Below, one piece after another: positions 44,200 to 52,870 of a stretch of 64,000 nt of DNA. The notes below the pieces were generated by a model. The model made no database searches. It saw only the letters and a list, made by a program, of their open reading frames with translations, and was not told where the DNA came from. The position numbers and the translations under genes are program-made. The first letter of the stretch is position 1. Each line of letters starts with the position of its first letter. This stretch comes from Acidobacteriota bacterium (GTDB lineage Bacteria; Acidobacteriota; Blastocatellia; Pyrinomonadales; Pyrinomonadaceae). The stretch is taken from positions 1 to 64,000 of the forward strand of contig JAIVJV010000012.1 in NCBI GenBank assembly GCA_020199835.1. Direction: 5' to 3'.

Positions 44200-45567
44200 A
44201 TGACCACTTTCCCGCGAATATCAACGACCACAATCGGTCGTCACAAAGACGCTCCGCGCGTCTGGCTCGAAGGACGATACCTATTAGACGCTGGCTTCGG
44301 ACCCACCAACCGTATCGAAGTTGAATTTACAAAAGCACAGGTAGTAATCCGCCTTGCGAAAGACGGTCCTCGAGTGGTTTCAAGCAAACGCCAGGGCCAG
44401 ATACCGGTACTTGATCTCAACAGCGCCGCTCTCACCGAAGCGTTTGGTCCAATCACTACGCTCCAAGTTCACATTGCTGTCGGCGAAATTACTCTAACCC
44501 CCTCGCACACCGACAGCTTACGGGCAACCCGATGCCGAAACGGAAAAGAAGGAAGCATTTTTTCCGGAGGCGGCTTATTAAGTGAAGCAGCTCGGCTAGC
44601 AGGTTATCAACCAGCCTTCGCAATAGAAGTAAACCCACAGTACGCCGATATCTACGAAAAAAACCACGACGCTCAAATGTTCAATCTCAGCGTCGAAAAC
44701 ACACCGCTTGACCAACTTCCCCCAGTTGAACTTTTAACTTTAGGCATTCCCTGCGAGCCCTATTCCACTGCAAGAACCACCAAAGACGGAGCGAAACGCG
44801 ATCGCTCTCTACCAGCGGAAGCGCATCCCCTCTCTGACCTCACCATCTGGGCCGCTCTCCTTATCCACAAGCTAAACGCTGCAACCGTAGTCATCGAGCA
44901 AGCGCCTGGCTATCTCACCAGCGGCGCAGGCTACATGATGCAACACTTTTTAAAACGCGCCGGCTACACCGTCGAAGCACGAGTGCTCGATCCGAGGGAC
45001 TTTGGAGAAATTACAGGTCGTCGTCGCTCCGTGATCGTGGCGCATTCCGGATCAAACTTCCAATGGCCCCAACCATCGCGAGCAACCCACACCTTCGCCC
45101 ACATTCGAGACGACGAATCAACACTGCAAGATCAGTACTTCACCCCAGACACCAAACCGTGGCTCGTTAATCATTGGAACACGCAGATCGCCAAGGGAAA
45201 TGGCTTTGCGTCCGCGCAACTCTCAGACGAAAGCACATCCGTTCCATGTATCAGTAAAAGATACATGGCAGGGCAAGGCACAGGCGCCGTAGTTGAAAGC
45301 ACAACCCGTGAGAATTGCTGGCGCTGGCTTACCTTGAACGAGATTCGCAAGCTACACCGGATACCCGATAGCTATCAGTTATCCGACACTTCCAAAACCC
45401 TGTCCGGGGAAGTAATCGGCCAAGGTGTAATCGTTTCGCTCTTTCAAAAAATTATCGAAGCTACCCGAACTCTCGGCAACGTCCAAAGCCACTTTCACAG
45501 CGCGATTGGTGCGCAATCTCTACCGCGATCGTCAACCCCCTCACAACTAGGCTTCTCTTTCTCTTAA
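44200..45567 (+). CDS. SymE-like domain fused to a C5-cytosine methyltransferase
   Basis: 455 residues. Residues 1-100 resemble the SymE/AbrB-like fold (PRVWLEGRYLLDAGFGPTNR, VVIRLAKDG). The methyltransferase follows: motif I SIFSGGGLLSEAARLAG, motif IV LGIPCEPYS with Cys near C185, motif VI VVIEQAPGY (Glu kept, Asn-Val replaced), motif VIII ITGRRRSVIVAH, motif X VIGQGVIVSLF. It is divergent but the catalytic Cys and Glu remain. Second cytosine methyltransferase of the window and unrelated to the first in detail. Confidence 0.8.
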   Translation: MTTFPRISTTTIGRHKDAPRVWLEGRYLLDAGFGPTNRIEVEFTKAQVVIRLAKDGPRVVSSKRQGQIPVLDLNSAALTEAFGPITTLQVHIAVGEITLTPSHTDSLRATRCRNGKEGSIFSGGGLLSEAARLAGYQPAFAIEVNPQYADIYEKNHDAQMFNLSVENTPLDQLPPVELLTLGIPCEPYSTARTTKDGAKRDRSLPAEAHPLSDLTIWAALLIHKLNAATVVIEQAPGYLTSGAGYMMQHFLKRAGYTVEARVLDPRDFGEITGRRRSVIVAHSGSNFQWPQPSRATHTFAHIRDDESTLQDQYFTPDTKPWLVNHWNTQIAKGNGFASAQLSDESTSVPCISKRYMAGQGTGAVVESTTRENCWRWLTLNEIRKLHRIPDSYQLSDTSKTLSGEVIGQGVIVSLFQKIIEATRTLGNVQSHFHSAIGAQSLPRSSTPSQLGFSFS

Positions 45568-45842
45568 TCAAACTCAAGATTGCTCTAAGCACCGCCCAAA
45601 CCAAAACCTCATACTCGTGTGGCGCAACGATCCCAACTCACCAAACGTCTCGCGTTAATACTTGGACAAGATTTAAGCCAATCAGTCCGCAGGGAATCTT
45701 GCTAGGTCAACTTGCTACTAACATCCCTCAACATTTCTCTTGCACAACTGGAAAGCTCGCGGCAACATAGACATCACAACGCATCCAAGCATGGCCCAGA
45801 CCGCGCCGAGGATCGCAACAAACCAAACTGAAGTCGTTATCC

Positions 45843-46367
45843 ATGAAAGTCGCTGTATCGTCCGTCTCTCCCAACGGACCCATTATTACCCACTACGACT
45901 TAACTAAACTCGAAGTCTGTGTAGCCGTCGAATGGTCCACCACGGAAGCGATCGAGTTTGCAGAATCAAAATTGCATTGCCTGAATAACTATCACTGGAC
46001 CATCATCGAATCACATGAACACACCCTCGAACTCTGCCCCGTACGAAACGGATTCAAACATCTCACTCTCATAATGGAACCCATTTCAGACACCACAGCA
46101 GCTACAGACTCGACAGTCACAATAACAACCCAAGAACCCGCCATCCACGCCAGAGTAATAATCAACATTGAAGATACCCAAGCCGACAACTTCCTGAAAA
46201 CTGCCGACAGCATTCAACTCCTGAGCGAGTACCTGCAAGTGAAGGGCGCAGCAGCCAAAGCAAGAGCCGACAATCAGTACGAAGAAGCAAGTAAGCAAGA
46301 AGCAATCGCCGAACAACTTAATAGCCGCCTGTTAGCCCAATTTAACGGTACTCTCGTGTTCATCTAA
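45843..46367 (+). CDS. Hypothetical protein, 174 aa
   Basis: The ATG at 45843 starts MKVAVSSVSPNGPIITHYDL. The middle is Thr-rich and the C-terminus is an Ala/Glu-rich helix (VKGAAAKARADNQYEEASKQ). The 275-bp gap upstream (45568-45842) shows no gene. Not recognised. Confidence 0.55.
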   Translation: MKVAVSSVSPNGPIITHYDLTKLEVCVAVEWSTTEAIEFAESKLHCLNNYHWTIIESHEHTLELCPVRNGFKHLTLIMEPISDTTAATDSTVTITTQEPAIHARVIINIEDTQADNFLKTADSIQLLSEYLQVKGAAAKARADNQYEEASKQEAIAEQLNSRLLAQFNGTLVFI

Positions 46368-46412
46368 ACAGCCGCCTTGCCAACTGAAAATCGCGGCTGT
46401 ACCGTTCTGAAA

Positions 46413-46655
46413 ATGAGCCGCTCTCAACTTGAGGCCCTCGGTTACACGTTCGTTGAGTCAGACTTACCCCCAATAGTCCGCTACTGGTGCGTTGGCGACT
46501 CTGTTCTTTGCCTGGCGACCGGAGAATTTGACTATATGGATCAGCTAGCCTGGAAGCAGCTCAAGCCTTTTCCGGTTGAGAGAGTTTTGCAGGGATATTG
46601 GATCTTCGCTGGTCTGGTTGTATTAGAATCTGACAAACCTACGCCTGACACCTAA
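46413..46655 (+). CDS. Hypothetical protein, 80 aa
   Basis: ATG 46413 (MSRSQLEALGYTFVESDLPP), with a possible TTG start at 46377. Small, with aromatic and acidic residues. Its 3' end overlaps, on the other strand, the end of the start-less frame 46623-46914. It is the last plus-strand gene before the defence operon. Confidence 0.5.
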   Translation: MSRSQLEALGYTFVESDLPPIVRYWCVGDSVLCLATGEFDYMDQLAWKQLKPFPVERVLQGYWIFAGLVVLESDKPTPDT

Positions 46656-46914
46656 ACCAAGTGCGAGAATTGAACTCTCCCCAACGGCGCGAGGCGCCGG
46701 GAAATCATGCGTTTCCTTCCGGTCGATGATCATGAGGCCTTGCTGAGGATTCGCCTCGAAAATTTCATTTCCTTCTGAGTCAAATGTTTTGTTCTCTGCG
46801 CCTGCGTAAACAACGGTTTCAGCGTTATCAACGATAGCCTGCCAGCAGTTGAGTACCCGAAACGCTTTAAACGTTGAAGCATCGCATTCTCCAATGATGC
46901 CGAGTTTAAAAGGC
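46623..46914 (-). pseudogene. Start-less coding remnant at the end of the defence operon
   Basis: The minus strand is open for about 97 codons with natural protein composition (FKLGIIGECDASTFKAFRVL, CWQAIVDNAETVVYAGAEN, GLMIIDRKETHDFPAP) but has no start codon near its 5' end; an in-frame stop sits just upstream, overlapping the end of abiV. It looks like the 3' part of a gene cut off when the abiV end was joined here. A perfect CGGCGC/GCGCCG hairpin lies within it at 46685-46699. Confidence 0.5.
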
Positions 46915-46920
46915 CTGGTA

Positions 46921-47418
46921 TCATTTCATGAACCCCTTAGTCCCAATTCGTCCCTGCCTTTGTTCTACGTCACTTATTCGATCAATAGCCACTCTCAAAG
47001 TGTGGATAATGCTTGAACTGTCCTTGCTAGTCACTCTTTCATTTGGAGTGATGACTTTGCCCGAGCTTATATCAACATAAAGGCTATTCATTCTGGTGAT
47101 TTCTTGCGGATGGCTAACTTCTACATACTCCTCGGTATTTGAATCGAGGTAATGTCTTGCGTCTTCAGAGGCCCACGCGAGTCGGTTAATCTTTTTCTTA
47201 TGACTCTTAAAGCAATCCCAGAATTCCTGTTCACTCAAAAATCCCGTATACACGTCCGCAGCTAATTGTGATTTTGCTATTTCTTCTAGACCCGTAAAAG
47301 CCAGAAAGTATGCTCTCGCAAATTTGTTCATTTGATCCAAGAGTTCCGCATCTGATAACAGATCCACAGCATTGTTGTGAGCCTTGGAATAAACCTTATA
47401 CCAGTCTTCTTTTTTCAT
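46921..47418 (-). CDS. abiV: AbiV family abortive infection protein
   Basis: 165 residues from ATG 47418 (TAGGA upstream); the frame continues to TTG 47466. The pattern KAHNNAVDLLSDAELLDQM, FARAYFLAFTGLEEIAKS and a helical C-terminus matches AbiV, which in lactococcal systems blocks phage protein synthesis. Most residues are helical. It is the last intact gene of the minus-strand operon and begins 54 bases after the TIR gene stop. Confidence 0.75.
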   Translation of the reverse strand: MKKEDWYKVYSKAHNNAVDLLSDAELLDQMNKFARAYFLAFTGLEEIAKSQLAADVYTGFLSEQEFWDCFKSHKKKINRLAWASEDARHYLDSNTEEYVEVSHPQEITRMNSLYVDISSGKVITPNERVTSKDSSSIIHTLRVAIDRISDVEQRQGRIGTKGFMK

Positions 47419-47471
47419 ATTTCCTACAGTTGCCTTGCCAGACTTCGGTTGTATTAGAGCTGCCAAGTCAC

Positions 47472-48770
47472 CTATTTATTAAGCTTTTTGATTAATAGTT
47501 CGCCAATTGTTTCGATGCCTTTCTTGAGAGGCACGTAGCCAATGGTAGGAGGCATACCGTCAAGTTCAGTGTCGTCAACTTTGATCGGTAAGATATATTC
47601 TTTACCTTTCTCATTTAGAGCGCGTGCCTGCGCACTCTGTCTTTCGTGATTGGTCCAAACTCGCTCCTTATATTCTTTGGAGACAAAGATCACGCAATAG
47701 CGAGCACGTTTTCTGAAAATCTCATCAAAGGTATCGACCAGATTTTTACCCCAAAGGTACTCTGGAAAAAACTCATCGTAGAACACTGAGAATCCTGCGT
47801 CTTGTAAAATGATTGCTAACCTTTCTGCTTGTTTTCGTTCAGTTCCTGCAAATGAAATCGCGACATCGAAACTGGTTGGGTCTACAGATGCAGTAGCTCT
47901 TTTTGGTCGTGTAGTTCTTTTCTCGATATCTGCATTCAATCGAATAGTTGGTTTTTGAAATGGCAGGAAGCTAAAACCCGCCTTTTCAATTTCAGCATTT
48001 GCGGTTAACAATTTTTGGACACCGAGTGAAAAATGTTTGGCATGAGCATCAAACCAGCTATGAGCAACGTCAGCATTGCCATCAAAAGGACCATCTCCTC
48101 TTGAAGCAAAAGCTATGGAGTACCAATGGCAGGTCTCAAAATCATATTCTGGGCATTGCCCAAAACTCTTTATCCCAAGAAACTGGAATACGCTCTGAAG
48201 TTCAGAGGATAAGGGCGGATGTTTGGGCCTATAATGTATGACCCATCCCTTACCACGGTCAGACACAAGCCAAGAAAATTTAAACTGAAAAACCTCATCT
48301 TCGCTTTGTTTCATGGTCTCTACTGACATAGCAGTATGACCATCGCCACGCATCTGGAAGTCGGGCCGCCTATCGCCAGACTGTCCACCAAGGAAGTAAC
48401 CCAAGCCTTCTGGCTGGTCAAAAAAGAAACCACACCTTCCTAAATCTTTTTGTGCTTCTGATAGGTTACGAAAGGCTTGATCAAAGAGGCTTGCGAAAGC
48501 GTTTACGTCAAAGTTCGCGGTCATCCATCGGACATAGCATTGCCGACTGTCAATAAAAGAACACCCACTTCGTTGAAAGCCTAAATGACTCAAAAAATCT
48601 GTTACTTGATAGCCTCCTGACAAGCTATACGAATTTGGCGCCACATGTAAGCTATAGCCGATATCGTCCTTGCCCCATTGAAGTTTGGCCAAGATCAAAC
48701 TAGCACCTCCGGATCGCGCTTGGCCCAAAATTTCACTCTTTAAGGCTTGATGTGGATCTCTACCGTTCAT
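47472..48770 (-). CDS. TIR-domain defence protein with unknown N-terminal domain
   Basis: 432 residues. The C-terminal 135 residues (from about 295) are a TIR domain: FDVAISFAGTERKQAERLA, GFSVFYDEFFPEYLWGKNLV, YCVIFVSKEYKERVWTNHER with the Glu expected for NAD+ cleavage, and ILPIKVDD. The first 280 residues are unrecognised, with repeated aromatic motifs (YSLHVAPNSYSL, GQCPEYDF), and may sense infection. Bacterial TIR proteins kill by NAD+ depletion or make signalling nucleotides. It sits between Shedu and AbiV genes. Confidence 0.82.
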   Translation of the reverse strand: MNGRDPHQALKSEILGQARSGGASLILAKLQWGKDDIGYSLHVAPNSYSLSGGYQVTDFLSHLGFQRSGCSFIDSRQCYVRWMTANFDVNAFASLFDQAFRNLSEAQKDLGRCGFFFDQPEGLGYFLGGQSGDRRPDFQMRGDGHTAMSVETMKQSEDEVFQFKFSWLVSDRGKGWVIHYRPKHPPLSSELQSVFQFLGIKSFGQCPEYDFETCHWYSIAFASRGDGPFDGNADVAHSWFDAHAKHFSLGVQKLLTANAEIEKAGFSFLPFQKPTIRLNADIEKRTTRPKRATASVDPTSFDVAISFAGTERKQAERLAIILQDAGFSVFYDEFFPEYLWGKNLVDTFDEIFRKRARYCVIFVSKEYKERVWTNHERQSAQARALNEKGKEYILPIKVDDTELDGMPPTIGYVPLKKGIETIGELLIKKLNK

Positions 48771-48838
48771 AAGAGTTTATTTTATCAATTAGCTTCCAAT
48801 CGACATTGAATATCGACAAATAAGTGTTCGCAAGCTCT

Positions 48839-50086
48839 TTAGCCGACAAGTTTCTTATGAATATTTTTCAAATTGTCCAGAAGCTCATCATAAAGAATGA
48901 ACTCAGTATTTTTCAGCGAGCGGCTTAACCTTCGATAGTCCTCTTGCTTCTTTTCGGTTTCCAGTTGCTTTCTCGTACCAGCAATGATGAATCCTTTTGG
49001 TCGGATAACCCTAATAGGTACTTTGTAGCGCCGACGAATTTTCTCAGCGTACTCCTTAGAATTGAGGACTAGCTCATCGGTGTAGTTTTCACACTGCGAG
49101 ATAGCCGGCGAAATCTCGCTGCTCCAGTAATAGTTCTCACGACTCTCATCTGAAACGAGTATCTTTGTCGAGTGTTTCTTTATCTCAAACACATCTACAA
49201 AGTTGTAGATGTCCACCAAAACGAAGTCCGGCTTCTTCCCTTCTACATCGATTATTTCTTTGTCGATTTTGGTGACGTACGTCGTAAGATAAGGAAAAAC
49301 TTTTTCACCAAGAAACACCTGCCACTTCTCTTCCGCGAGATCCTTTTTTGAAAGGTGAGCTTCAAATTCGGATATCACGTCGTTAATGTAAATTCGGTCC
49401 GTGACCTTTCGAGCTTCCTCTAATACTTTTATTCGATATTCTTTTAGTGCGCCCTTCTTGCCTTTCAAATCGGCTGTTAGAAGCTCTGGCAAAAACTTAA
49501 ATACCGCCTCAAAGTCCTCTCGATTGAGGGCGTTTTTCACGTTCGGCCTTTGCAGAATTTGAGCTAGCTCGCCCGGTTGATACTTATCGAAATCAGCCTG
49601 TGACAAAGCAATTCTTTTTGGGAAGGCGGATGTTAAGAACGAACCGACAATCTCTCGAAGTTCATCATTGTGCTTCTCGTTGGCTATAGAGAGGGTTTTC
49701 AGAAGCTTTTTTGCCTCTGTGAACGGCAACATTACCGATACTTGTTTCCTTAATTCTTTCCAGGTGGATTTGGGCGCATCCTTCTTGATGATTAATTGAA
49801 AAGCTTTACTGCTATCAATATTCTGCCGCAACATTGAAAGCAAAAAGGTGCCCTTCTTACCAAATCCGAAGCCACTTCCCCTCAGATATAATCCGACGGG
49901 AATGCCAAGGAACCCATCGAGTTCAATCTGAGGAATTTGTTTAGCCTGATCACCGCGAAGATAATAAATAGTCTTCCGGCTTTTCCGGTCCACTTCGTAG
50001 ACCAAAAATTCGTTTTTGCTATCGTAGTAAGGTTCCAGTTTTGTCGATGCAGGCTTCTTTTTGGTAGGTTTGCGAGGTCTCTTCAT
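48839..50086 (-). CDS. sduA: Shedu-type immune nuclease (SduA, DUF4263)
   Basis: 415 residues. The C-terminal 180 residues contain the PD-(D/E)xK core KPDFVLVDIYNFVDVFEIKK (near 284-303, with D, E and K), followed by YYWSSEISPAISQCENYT and GFIIAG, a pattern of SduA. The N-terminal half is a helical sensing region with LSMLRQNIDSSKAFQLII. Shedu is a single-gene anti-phage nuclease. Starts with MKRPRKPTKKK, a basic leader. Codon use is more AT-rich than the plus-strand genes, consistent with import. Confidence 0.8.
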   Translation of the reverse strand: MKRPRKPTKKKPASTKLEPYYDSKNEFLVYEVDRKSRKTIYYLRGDQAKQIPQIELDGFLGIPVGLYLRGSGFGFGKKGTFLLSMLRQNIDSSKAFQLIIKKDAPKSTWKELRKQVSVMLPFTEAKKLLKTLSIANEKHNDELREIVGSFLTSAFPKRIALSQADFDKYQPGELAQILQRPNVKNALNREDFEAVFKFLPELLTADLKGKKGALKEYRIKVLEEARKVTDRIYINDVISEFEAHLSKKDLAEEKWQVFLGEKVFPYLTTYVTKIDKEIIDVEGKKPDFVLVDIYNFVDVFEIKKHSTKILVSDESRENYYWSSEISPAISQCENYTDELVLNSKEYAEKIRRRYKVPIRVIRPKGFIIAGTRKQLETEKKQEDYRRLSRSLKNTEFILYDELLDNLKNIHKKLVG

Positions 50087-50099
50087 TTAGTAATTGGAT

Positions 50100-50813
50100 T
50101 TAGTCACTGCGCGCACTCAGTGGAGAGGTTATGAATTCAATAAAGCTCTTGCCAAGATTTGTGGTGCGAGAGGCAAGCATACCTTGGACACTCATCGTGA
50201 CGTGCATTGATTGCGTGTTGAACAAGCCATTGTCAAACAAATCCTTAACCAGTAAATCGTAGAATTCACGGCGACCGGCGAGTTCCGGAAATGCATGTTC
50301 TAAAACCGTTGCCGGACTTCCCATGGCCCAACTAGGATACGGAACGCCGTTTTTCTGTGCCCAAGCTACTGGATCATCAAAGAATTTTAAGATCCTCAGA
50401 TGCCAAGGCGTGAACGTATCAATAAGATTGAGAAACATGAGCTGTATGTCTTCATCCGGCGCGTTTCTCTGCGCTGAGTTCAGCACGGCATTGCGCAACG
50501 CTTCCAGTTTCTCTTGCTGATGATTGCGAATAGCCGCCTGCGTTGCGTGCATGGTTGTCGTGATAAATACCTCGTTCTCAGAGAGCTCTTCGATCTTGAA
50601 TCCTTCAACCTTGTCTTCCAAGGCTTTTAAACCATCGACTATGGATTCAACCCATTCGTCACGCCTCTTCGTCAGAGGAGGGGTAATGATTGCGGCGAAA
50701 ATTTCTGCGGCCGGACTACCCACAAGCGGAATGGCTGAGAGCCCAGCCTTCGCAGCCGTGTGAGCGATGTCACCTATAGTAGCTTTTGGTTTTTTAAGAG
50801 GATCGGTATCCAT
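50100..50813 (-). CDS. Unknown defence-operon protein, 237 aa
   Basis: Starts 3 bases after the DUF2188 gene stop and ends 13 bases before the Shedu gene, so it is in the operon. The N-terminus has a possible membrane or hydrophobic hairpin (AGLSAIPLVGSPAAEIFAAI), then helices (TTTMHATQAAIRNHQQEK) and FPELAGRREFYDLLVKDLFD. Proteins of this plan recur next to defence genes, but no activity is known. Confidence 0.6.
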   Translation of the reverse strand: MDTDPLKKPKATIGDIAHTAAKAGLSAIPLVGSPAAEIFAAIITPPLTKRRDEWVESIVDGLKALEDKVEGFKIEELSENEVFITTTMHATQAAIRNHQQEKLEALRNAVLNSAQRNAPDEDIQLMFLNLIDTFTPWHLRILKFFDDPVAWAQKNGVPYPSWAMGSPATVLEHAFPELAGRREFYDLLVKDLFDNGLFNTQSMHVTMSVQGMLASRTTNLGKSFIEFITSPLSARSD

Positions 50814-50816
50814 AAA

Positions 50817-51062
50817 TCAGTGTCTAGTATCTTTGGGTGGGTTAGGATCGTTCGCTGGCGCGACGGTGTCGCTGTCCCGAATGGGTCCTCCGTGCGGCTT
50901 GTGAATCCGGACTTCACCGCCTCCGGCATTTGCAGCGAGCTCTTTTGCGATTCTCTCCGCCTCTCGCTGCGTGTTAGCAGTTGCCGAAGCGCGCTCGGCA
51001 CCTTCCTTAACAACTCTCCATTGGTCCGAACCTTTGGGGTTTGTAACGTGATAGTTAGGCAT
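50817..51062 (-). CDS. DUF2188-like small protein, 81 aa
   Basis: Start at ATG 51062 with AAGGAG 8 bases upstream; the longer frame to 51104 is not needed. The sequence YHVTNPKGSDQWRVVKEGAERASATANTQREAERIA, split at its Trp, matches DUF2188 (YhV..n..W.Vk.eGa.rAs..f.Tq.eAi..A). It ends in a Pro-rich tail. DUF2188 proteins have no known biochemical activity. Second gene of the operon, 10 bases after the repressor. Confidence 0.75.
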   Translation of the reverse strand: MPNYHVTNPKGSDQWRVVKEGAERASATANTQREAERIAKELAANAGGGEVRIHKPHGGPIRDSDTVAPANDPNPPKDTRH

Positions 51063-51072
51063 CGTGTCTCCT

Positions 51073-51702
51073 TTATTCGATAGGATTCGGAAGCGTATCG
51101 ACAACCACGCCTTGAATCATAAAATCGCTGTCTAGAATGATTGGCTTGTGAACGGGATTACTTGACCGAGGCATGAGCATCACTTTACCGCTCTTGCGCT
51201 GAAATTCTTTCACCATTGCCTCCTCGCCAAGAAGCGCAACCACTCGATCCCCATTCTCGGCAACCGGTTGTTGTCGAACCAATAGCAGGTCTCCTTCATG
51301 TATGCCCCGCTGGTCCATAGAGTCTCCGACCGCACGCAGGAGAAAGTATTGCGCACCAGGCTTGGCCAGTCGCTGTGAGACTGGAATCCAGGCTTCAGTG
51401 TTTTCTTCAGCGAGGAGCGGTAACCCGCACGGAACAGTACCCACCAAAGGCAACTCAACCGTCTGTTCGCTGCGAACCGGCAACTCTGCGTCCTTTAGTA
51501 GTCGCAGATTGCCCATTGGAGAGCGATCGAGATATCCCTTCTTGAGGAGCCGGTTTATTAGAAGGGACGACGAGCGTGGGGATTTGAAGCCCATATGCTC
51601 GGCAATCGCCCGCAGTGACGGACTCTTTCCACGGTAAAGAACAAAATTACGGATGAATTGCAATCCTTTGAGCTCTGGGGGCTTAAGATCGCTTGTGGCC
51701 AT
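51073..51702 (-). CDS. lexA: LexA-type self-cleaving repressor
   Basis: 209 residues. Winged-helix N-terminus (LQFIRNFVLYRGKSPSLRAIAEHMGFKSP). S24 peptidase: cleavage site V-P-C92-G93, catalytic S128 in GDSMDQRG and K165 in EEAMVKEF. RecA-triggered self-cleavage relieves repression in this family. The Cys-Gly bond in place of Ala-Gly is seen in UmuD-like members. ATG 51702 fits the family better than the upstream starts. The operator 51711-51743 lies directly upstream, so it should regulate itself, the five genes behind it and the divergent gene at 51787. Confidence 0.9.
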   Translation of the reverse strand: MATSDLKPPELKGLQFIRNFVLYRGKSPSLRAIAEHMGFKSPRSSSLLINRLLKKGYLDRSPMGNLRLLKDAELPVRSEQTVELPLVGTVPCGLPLLAEENTEAWIPVSQRLAKPGAQYFLLRAVGDSMDQRGIHEGDLLLVRQQPVAENGDRVVALLGEEAMVKEFQRKSGKVMLMPRSSNPVHKPIILDSDFMIQGVVVDTLPNPIE

Positions 51703-51710
51703 GTTATCTG

Positions 51711-51743
51711 AAGTGTATACTAAGTACACTTGCGGCGCAAGTG
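51711..51743. promoter_or_regulatory. Two overlapping palindromic operators for the LexA-type repressor
   Basis: AAGTGTA 51711-51717 is repeated inverted as TACACTT 51725-51731 with 7 bases between. CACTTGC 51727-51733 is repeated inverted as GCAAGTG 51737-51743 around GGC. The shared CACTT half-site makes a three-half-site operator nine bases ahead of the repressor ATG, in the divergent gap to 51787, so one repressor could control both directions. Confidence 0.7.
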
Positions 51744-51786
51744 GCACGGCGGCGACAACTGACGGGTGCGTAGAAGGAGTCAGGAA

Positions 51787-52095
51787 ATGATAACAATCAA
51801 AATAGGAGCATTGGAGCGAGATTTGGAGAACGCCGATCCAAGCTGGATCAATCAGCAGATCAACGGTCTCAGGCGCGACGGTCATACTGTCTGCGTGGTT
51901 GTTAAGATAAACGAGGGTCCAGTTCATATGACGCTCGCTACTCCCACCTGTTCACTACCCGGTGGAGGGCGCCCACCAAACACACTAGAGCAAAAGATCT
52001 TTGACCTTTGGAGGAAGCATCATCTGGATCAGCGAGATATCAATGGCGGGTTTGTAGTCTCGTTCCTCAACGAGCTTAAACGAGTGGTGGTTTAA
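51787..52095 (+). CDS. Small protein divergent from the repressor, 102 aa
   Basis: ATG 51787 preceded by AGGAGTCAGGA. MITIKIGALERDLENADPSW, then WINQQINGLRRDG, and a later LEQKIFDLWRKHHLDQRDINGG. It may be a DNA- or protein-binding partner controlled by the repressor through the shared operator. Not recognised. Confidence 0.6.
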   Translation: MITIKIGALERDLENADPSWINQQINGLRRDGHTVCVVVKINEGPVHMTLATPTCSLPGGGRPPNTLEQKIFDLWRKHHLDQRDINGGFVVSFLNELKRVVV

Positions 52096-52160
52096 TAACG
52101 GGACTCGACAAAAAAGTTCGCAGCACCAGGAAAACTTTTCTCCATTGACCGAAGGAGGAC

Positions 52161-52870
52161 TTGCCCGCTTTGTTTGTCATCACAAGACCAATCGATTTTG
52201 CAGACGAGCTTAAGAGATTTCGCTCCGAACGGATAGCCACGATTCTCGAAGGCACCGTTCCGATGGTCATGGACCAGGAGCCCCGTGTTGTGTTGCACCT
52301 CGTACCAAAGAGAGCATTAGACCAATCCATTGAGGTGGATTTATCGATTCTCAAACGTGAAGACCAAAGCCTGCGGCCCATTCACGCGCACGGGTGGGAC
52401 GCTCTTCGGTACAACTTCGACGGTCTTATAAGTGCGAGCTCGTCTGACGGAACAACGAGTTCATACGTACAGATATTCCACAACGGATGCATAGAGGCCG
52501 TTAATACGTCGCTTTTTAGGAAGCACAACGACCGGCTCATTGTTGTGAGTATTGCCTTTGAGGATGAGTTAAGAAAATTCGTAACTGCGTCCTTGCCTTT
52601 CCTGCAAAAGATGACCGTTGAACCGCCCTTGTATATTATGCTCAGTCTCTTGCGGGTGAAGGCTATTACATGGGTATTGATCGTGGCAACTACGATTACG
52701 AAATGGTTCCGTTTGACCGAGACAACTTGCTCGTGCCCGTAGCCCTTATGCAGAGTTTTGATGAGGACATCGACCGCCTGATGCGGCCGGTCTTCAATCG
52801 CGTTTGGAATGCCTCTGGAGTACAGGCCTCACCCTGCTTCGACGAACAGGGCCAATGGCGCGGGAAATAA
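52161..52870 (+). pseudogene. C-terminal part of an AlbA_2/Schlafen-type ATP-binding protein, frameshifted
   Basis: From TTG 52161 the text DELKRFRSERIATILEGT, VVLHLVPKRALD and LRYNFDGLISA, YVQIFHNGCIEAV matches the C-terminal half of a common ATP-binding family. The AlbA_2/AAA_4 N-terminal domain is absent. Near 52650 the sense moves frame: the tail MGIDRGNYDYEMVPFDRDNL to QGQWRGK continues in another frame to 52870. So the gene is both truncated and frameshifted. Confidence 0.6.
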
